22,581 nucleotides of DNA, from the NCBI RefSeq assembly GCF_000003815.2, contig NW_023365800.1, positions 50,478 to 73,058 of the forward strand. The letters run 5' to 3'. Shown here one piece after another: positions 19,332 to 22,581 of the stretch (its first letter is position 1; each line of letters opens with the position of its first letter). Source of the DNA: Branchiostoma floridae (Eukaryota; Chordata; Leptocardii; Amphioxiformes; Branchiostomatidae). The notes beneath the pieces are model-generated. The model was not told where the DNA came from. It ran no database searches and was given only the letters and a program-made list of their open reading frames with translations. A program made the translations under genes and the position numbers.

Positions 19332-19935
19332 CACAAAAGAAATCGCGGTGACGGCAAATCGTTTAAAACAAATAGTATGCCTAAGGAATATATGCTTGAG
19401 GTATTTTCATACATACAACAGAGCGCATATCCATTTTCGTGCCCATTTATTCGTAGGAATAATCCTTGTTGACCCAAAGTAAATCAACTTTCACATTTTC
19501 AATTATAAACTGCAAGAAAAGAAATACACGTACAAATTGAATCGTAAGATTCTCCTACTATGCATATTATCGTTTCTGCAATCAATCACCTATCAAGTTA
19601 TTCCTTCTTTCAATGATTTTTTTTTCCTTTCGCCAAATTGTCCATTCATCCCCACTTACAGGAACACGTTGAAGTACCTTGGATACAGCCGATCTTCTAC
19701 AGTGTTTGTTGTCAACGAAGTGACATTTGTGTTGACGTTTTTCCTGTCTCGTATCGCCCCTATGCCGATGTTCTGGTATCAACTCTTCTACATGGCCGCC
19801 CCGAATCCCGACTTTTGGCGGCCGGAGTTCGTGGTTGGCCGCCTGTTATACTGTGGTGTTCTTATATTACAAGGCATGTCCGTTATGTGGTTTCTTCAAA
19901 TTTTGCAAAGTGTTAAAAGTCACTTTAAACGCTAG
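15686..19935 (+). CDS. TLC-domain multipass membrane protein (TLCD4/TLCD5-like), six exons
   Basis: Exons are 15686-15843, 16423-16512, 17487-17545, 18241-18326, 19083-19156 and 19662-19935. All introns are GT-AG, phases agree throughout, and the 741-nt frame gives 246 aa. Hydrophobic segments lie at about residues 7-27, 58-72, 84-102, 112-135, 170-188 and 215-235. TLC landmarks are LHALVISVW (57-65), GYALSDTVGM (98-107) with Asp103, the paired HH at 118-119, LLWEVSNIFMNLR (144-156), FFLSRIAP (182-189) and MWFLQI (231-236). The layout fits TMEM56/TLCD4 and TMEM136/TLCD5 relatives, small membrane proteins related to ceramide synthase and TRAM folds. Their exact activity is not well settled, and this one lacks the extra domains of a ceramide synthase. 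ATG 15686 is chosen because the first exon is open only modestly upstream and begins a hydrophobic N-terminus. The model is complete, with no disabling mutation. Confidence 0.92.
16953..17409 (+). mobile_element. 5'-truncated LINE 3' end in TLC intron 2
   Basis: An open frame from the first base encodes the last 60 residues of a LINE ORF2, including STRNSHKFRSIKCKTNRY and SPVPYMTRLLN, and stops at 17133-17135. A 3' untranslated region and an (ATC)n tail (about 17391-17409) follow. CAACTC at 16947-16952 and 17410-17415 may be the target duplication, although its first base is ambiguous with the tail. It is in the same orientation as the host gene and ends about 75 bp before exon 3. Confidence 0.8.
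17456..17486 (+). repeat. (TTTG)n tract forming the exon 3 splice acceptor region
   Basis: About six TTTG units and TTTTT lead directly into ACACAG at the exon 3 boundary, so a simple repeat supplies the pyrimidine-rich tract. Confidence 0.75.
17663..17677 (+). promoter_or_regulatory. CTCF-like motif in TLC intron 3
   Basis: CCGCTAGTGGGCGCC closely fits the bilaterian CTCF core CCRSYAGRKGGCGC. A weaker relative, CCGCTAGGCGGGGC, lies at about 20381-20394. Occupancy is an inference from motif match only. Confidence 0.4.
17868..18080 (+). mobile_element. tRNA-derived SINE in TLC intron 3
   Basis: TCTAGTGGTTAGTGG (17874-17888) is a good Pol III A box and GAGTTCGATTCTTGCC (17914-17929) a good B box, with about 40 bp between them as in tRNA genes. 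An unrelated body follows to about 18080, ending with AATAAACCTATAAAC. Boundaries are approximate and no target duplication was identified. Confidence 0.7.
19280..19335. repeat. Poly-A tract followed by (CA)n in TLC intron 5
   Basis: About 38 bases of A with a few G, then nine CA units. It could be the tail of a decayed plus-strand retroposon, but nothing upstream is recognisable as its body. Confidence 0.9.
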
Positions 19936-20904
19936 GAAAAAAACAACTGAAGGGAGTACCCTACAAGATTGATAAATAGATAAATAATCTAGAAATACGT
20001 AGAAATATTGCGATCTTTCACCCCAAAACATCTTCTTGGAGATAAGGTAGGATGTCATTATGCTACAACTTCAAAATTGAAAAGGGTGGAACAAATGTAT
20101 ATCTACATTTCATTTCAAAAAGGTGCAACAAAATAACGAAAGGATTGTTTTATTATGTTTATCAGTATAAGATTTCTGTCAGTAAGAGAGAATTAAGATT
20201 TCATTTAAAAGCACTTATTCATTCAACTTTTAAGTTATGAGCAAGAGTTAGTTCGCTGTTGTGTTGTGTTGCAAGTACTTTTAGTCTCAGAAGCCCGACA
20301 CATGACAGTGGGGACATCTATTGTATGGTATCATAATTGCAGCTACTCTGCGCACTTTTCCCTACAGTAATACTTTAGGCCGCTAGGCGGGGCTTTTGAG
20401 CGTTGTGATAGAAGATGCAGTTTTCCTCACATTTGCCACGGAGACAAGATAGAAACACCATAATCAAACCAAAGCAAGAACTTGAAAGCTAAAAAAATTC
20501 TACTTGAAGCTGAAGCAAGACAGAAAGCTGTCCATATTGCTATGGAATTAGGTGCCCTTCCCTTTATAAAGTATACCGTACCAAGCAAAAATAATTGGAA
20601 ACTAGAAAGGCCGACATTTGCTTGAGAGCAAATACAGCATATTTCAGCCATACCCGTTCCCATGCAAAATTGAACTGTTCCAAATCACTCCTGCGCAAAA
20701 ATTGAACATTCTAACAGTAACTTCTCGAAATGAACTACTACCAAGGCCGACATCAAGGATCAAAAAGGATTGACATGAATGAAATTAAAGCCATCATATA
20801 GAAGTCAAACGAGTGACATTTGGTATAACATCTACACAAATCACAGTCCAAAGGATGAATTAATATTAATATTAACAAAATTATAAATTAAAAAACAGAA
20901 AGAA
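19936..20904. other. Downstream of the TLC gene; no secure gene
   Basis: No AATAAA is seen in the first 300 bp after the TLC stop. At 20488-20625 a plus-strand frame reads KKILLEAEARQKAVHIAMEL and stops at TGA. It looks protein-like but has no start, no splice site and no recognised family; it may be an exon relic. The reverse strand of the same stretch is also open (20427-20663), which lowers confidence in both. Confidence 0.4.
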
Positions 20905-20910
20905 ACAAAC

Positions 20911-20990
20911 ATGCCGATAACGGGGATCGACCCCGGGTCGGCGGATTACAAATCGAACGTGCAAACCACAACACCAAAAGCTCTAGAGCA
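20911..20990 (-). mobile_element. tRNA-like SINE head or tRNA pseudogene
   Basis: On the minus strand, GGTGTTGTGGTTTGCACG resembles an A box region, TTTGTAATCC an anticodon-loop region, and CCGGGGTCGATCCCCG a near-perfect T arm with the B box. The expected acceptor partner of TATCGGC is absent and the anticodon stem has mismatches, so it is not a working tRNA. A tRNA-derived SINE is more likely. Confidence 0.5.
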
Positions 20991-21057
20991 ACTGACGTGG
21001 TCAGTTTGGCAGCGCTTAAACCCCACTGTTACACAATAAGCAGCATAATATATTTGA

Positions 21058-21070
21058 CCCCCCCCCCCCC
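21058..21070. repeat. Poly-C run
   Basis: Thirteen consecutive C, then TCCCC. Error-prone for sequencing. Confidence 0.9.
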
Positions 21071-21133
21071 TCCCCACAGAAAAATACTAGTATGTGGACG
21101 TCGTCACGATCAAAATAAAGATAGCTAGTTACC

Positions 21134-21328
21134 GTCAAAAAACAGAAATGATGCAGAAAACACCATGACATCTCGTGTGGAAGTATCTTTTGCCCTTTCC
21201 CAAAGAAAACTGATTTCGCCTACTAACGTTATCAGTTCATGCATGTTTTTGACAACAAACGGAGATACACAACGACGGCAGTGGCTTGTCAGCACTTGCC
21301 TGCGGTACCAGCGTTCCACAGTTCTCAT
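21134..21328 (-). CDS. Candidate first coding exon, unrecognised
   Basis: From an ATG at 21328 the minus strand reads 65 codons, including SHCRRCVSPF and MHELITLVGEISFLWE, to FFDG. A possible splice donor (ACG then GTAACT) follows at 21133. I found no next exon in frame. The protein is not recognised, and a chance frame of this length is possible. Confidence 0.22.
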
Positions 21329-21473
21329 ATAACGTTGTTTTGACGTATTTCACAAACGAAAACACCTTTCAATGTACATTAACAACGGAGTGAACAATGT
21401 AAGGCTAGCCATTTCTCACCTAAAGATGTTCTGCTACCGATGACAACCGAAACTGGGTAGAAGCTGACGTAAA

Positions 21474-21710
21474 ATGCGCAGAAAACTGCAGACTAAATGC
21501 AATTGCTGCGGGAGTCTGCGACGTAAATGTAAAATTAAAAATGGACGAGTCCGGGGTGGAATCTTCAAGAAGGTCTGCATAAAAATCTCAAACTTAAAAG
21601 TTTCTTTTCGTATATATATTTTGTGTATATTTGTAATTGCTGTTTTCAAAATAATGGTCACATATTATATTCCTATTTTCTTTGCAGTAACCTTTTATGG
21701 AGTAACATAA
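21474..21710 (+). CDS. Small ORF with basic Cys-rich start and hydrophobic end, unrecognised
   Basis: It encodes 78 residues from an ATG: a basic segment with KCNCCGSLRRKC, then a hydrophobic stretch FRIYILCIFVIAVF and a second to the end. It starts 146 bp from the candidate minus-strand exon, head to head. No family is recognised, and AT-rich hydrophobic frames arise by chance. Confidence 0.18.
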   Translation: MRRKLQTKCNCCGSLRRKCKIKNGRVRGGIFKKVCIKISNLKVSFRIYILCIFVIAVFKIMVTYYIPIFFAVTFYGVT

Positions 21711-22228
21711 ATTACAAAATCCTCTCAAATATGAATGGTTCCGTCTACATATAAACATGACAATCAAATGTTGCGTCATTGCCGACGAAGTGTTCCTTTC
21801 TCTTCGATGATTGGCTGGCGGCACAATTCAATTAATTAGCAGACTGACACCTGTCACCTGTCGCCCAGGGCGGGAGTTATTGCTTTGTTTGCCATATATG
21901 GAACGCACTAAACGTCGAGAATGGCCAAAACACGTCCGGATCCCGTAAAACCCCGAAATGGGTCATTTTGAAGTGATATACGCCAAAAATGAAAATTGGG
22001 TTCTTTAAATAGATACTCCATGCACGCCTGTACCAAACTTTTAGGTATTGGTCCACTCTACCATATGCATTGTGCCAAATTTCTGGTCATTCGGTCCAGG
22101 AACGACGGAGATGATTCGCTTTGAAAATTTGACAGGAGAAAGAAAGAAAGAAGAAGAAACACAAGTTAGGAACGTTTGTAAGCATAAGTCCGTGAGATTT
22201 CTGAAACAACAGCAATTCCGTGATAAAC
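21711..22228. other. No gene; probable interspersed repeat
   Basis: The stretch from about 21950 to 22160 (with TGTGCCAAATTTCTGGTCAT and CAGGAACGACGGAG, then an AAAG/AAG purine tract at 22138-22161) is written like a common interspersed repeat of marine invertebrates, but I cannot name it or find its ends. Confidence 0.35.
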
Positions 22229-22287
22229 GGAACCTTCTAAAAACGTACGGAGCTAACCGTTAGCTCCGTACGTTTTTAGAAGGTTCC
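22229..22287. repeat. Perfect 59-bp palindrome (29-bp arms, 1-nt centre)
   Basis: The arm at 22229-22257, starting GGAACCTTCTAAAAACGTAC, is matched base for base by the reverse complement at 22259-22287, with a single C at 22258. Identity stops abruptly at both outer ends. It would form a cruciform or a loopless RNA hairpin. Confidence 0.95.
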
Positions 22288-22510
22288 GAGTGCATCGAAA
22301 ATACCATCGATAGCGATTCAACTTCGGATGGCAAACCGGACAAAAGTTATAAGTAGTGTTGAAGTCATTAACGTTAAAGTTTGTTTTTATTTGCCTTTGA
22401 CGGTTTGACCTGAAATACTGTTACGCTAAACTCCTGCTGTGATTATTACAGAAATGCCCCTAAAAAGTGATACAATAAGCCTTCTGAGTAGCCTAAAGTG
22501 CAAGAGTTTC
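22288..22510. other. No gene recognised
   Basis: Short AT-rich spacer between the palindrome and the GC-rich repeat; no open frame or motif of note. Confidence 0.5.
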
Positions 22511-22581
22511 AGGCGGGCTTCGCCCCCCTGGGACCCCCAACGGGGCTCTGCCCCTGGACCCTGCCGGGCCGGGGCCTTCGT
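22511..22581. repeat. GC-rich interspersed repeat, cut by window end
   Basis: Runs such as GGGCTTCGCCC and CCCCTGGACCCTGCCGGG form several short hairpins and contrast sharply with the AT-rich flank. The style matches the three-hairpin module at 4230-4299. The right part is outside the window. Confidence 0.6.

Noticed and set aside
20911-20990. Functional minus-strand tRNA gene
   Set aside because: The acceptor partner is missing and the anticodon stem is mismatched; only the T arm is convincing.

Overview
This is eukaryotic genomic DNA, AT-rich, with spliced genes, SINE, LINE and MITE debris, satellites and one 816-base assembly gap. The mix suggests a marine invertebrate deuterostome, most likely a cephalochordate (amphioxus, Branchiostoma): an intronless LRR membrane protein, a six-exon TLC-domain gene, dense small DNA transposons, and repeats carrying TGACGTCA and ATGGCGG motifs. 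The organism is an inference from general knowledge, not proven here.

Layout. Bases 1-893 are a tandem satellite of about 203-227 bp, cut by an N gap (894-1709). A cluster of the hexamer TCACAT/ATGTGA (2570-3188) runs up to a 33-bp minisatellite (3205-3825). Bases 4171-5954 are a hAT-type DNA transposon with 16-bp terminal inverted repeats and a perfect 8-bp target duplication; it holds a CCAAT-rich promoter-like stretch and a splice donor. Two weak candidate exons (5974-6682) follow. The first clear gene is an intronless LRR transmembrane protein (7102-8220, plus strand), followed by a poly(A) signal, a long TG microsatellite and a tRNA-like SINE head. A 0.9-kb TTAA-flanked MITE with four CRE palindromes lies at 10588-11491.

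From 12270 to 15441 the minus strand carries a decayed non-LTR retrotransposon (endonuclease end, linker, part of the reverse transcriptase and the C-terminal region). It is broken by at least three later insertions: a 323-bp (GAAT)n-tailed element with a CTGACT duplication, a 140-bp hairpin MITE, and a block that replaces the reverse transcriptase core. Head-to-head with it, a complete six-exon TLC-domain gene (15686-19935, plus strand, 246 aa) can be assembled with every splice phase consistent; its introns hold a LINE 3' end, a tRNA-derived SINE, a CTCF-like site and a poly-A/CA tract. The remainder (19936-22581) has no secure gene. It holds a minus-strand tRNA-like repeat, weak exon candidates, a perfect 59-bp palindrome and a GC-rich repeat cut by the window end.

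Only two genes are secure: a surface LRR protein and a multipass TLC membrane protein. Nothing links them functionally. The most informative content is the nested transposon history and several repeat-borne regulatory or structural motifs.
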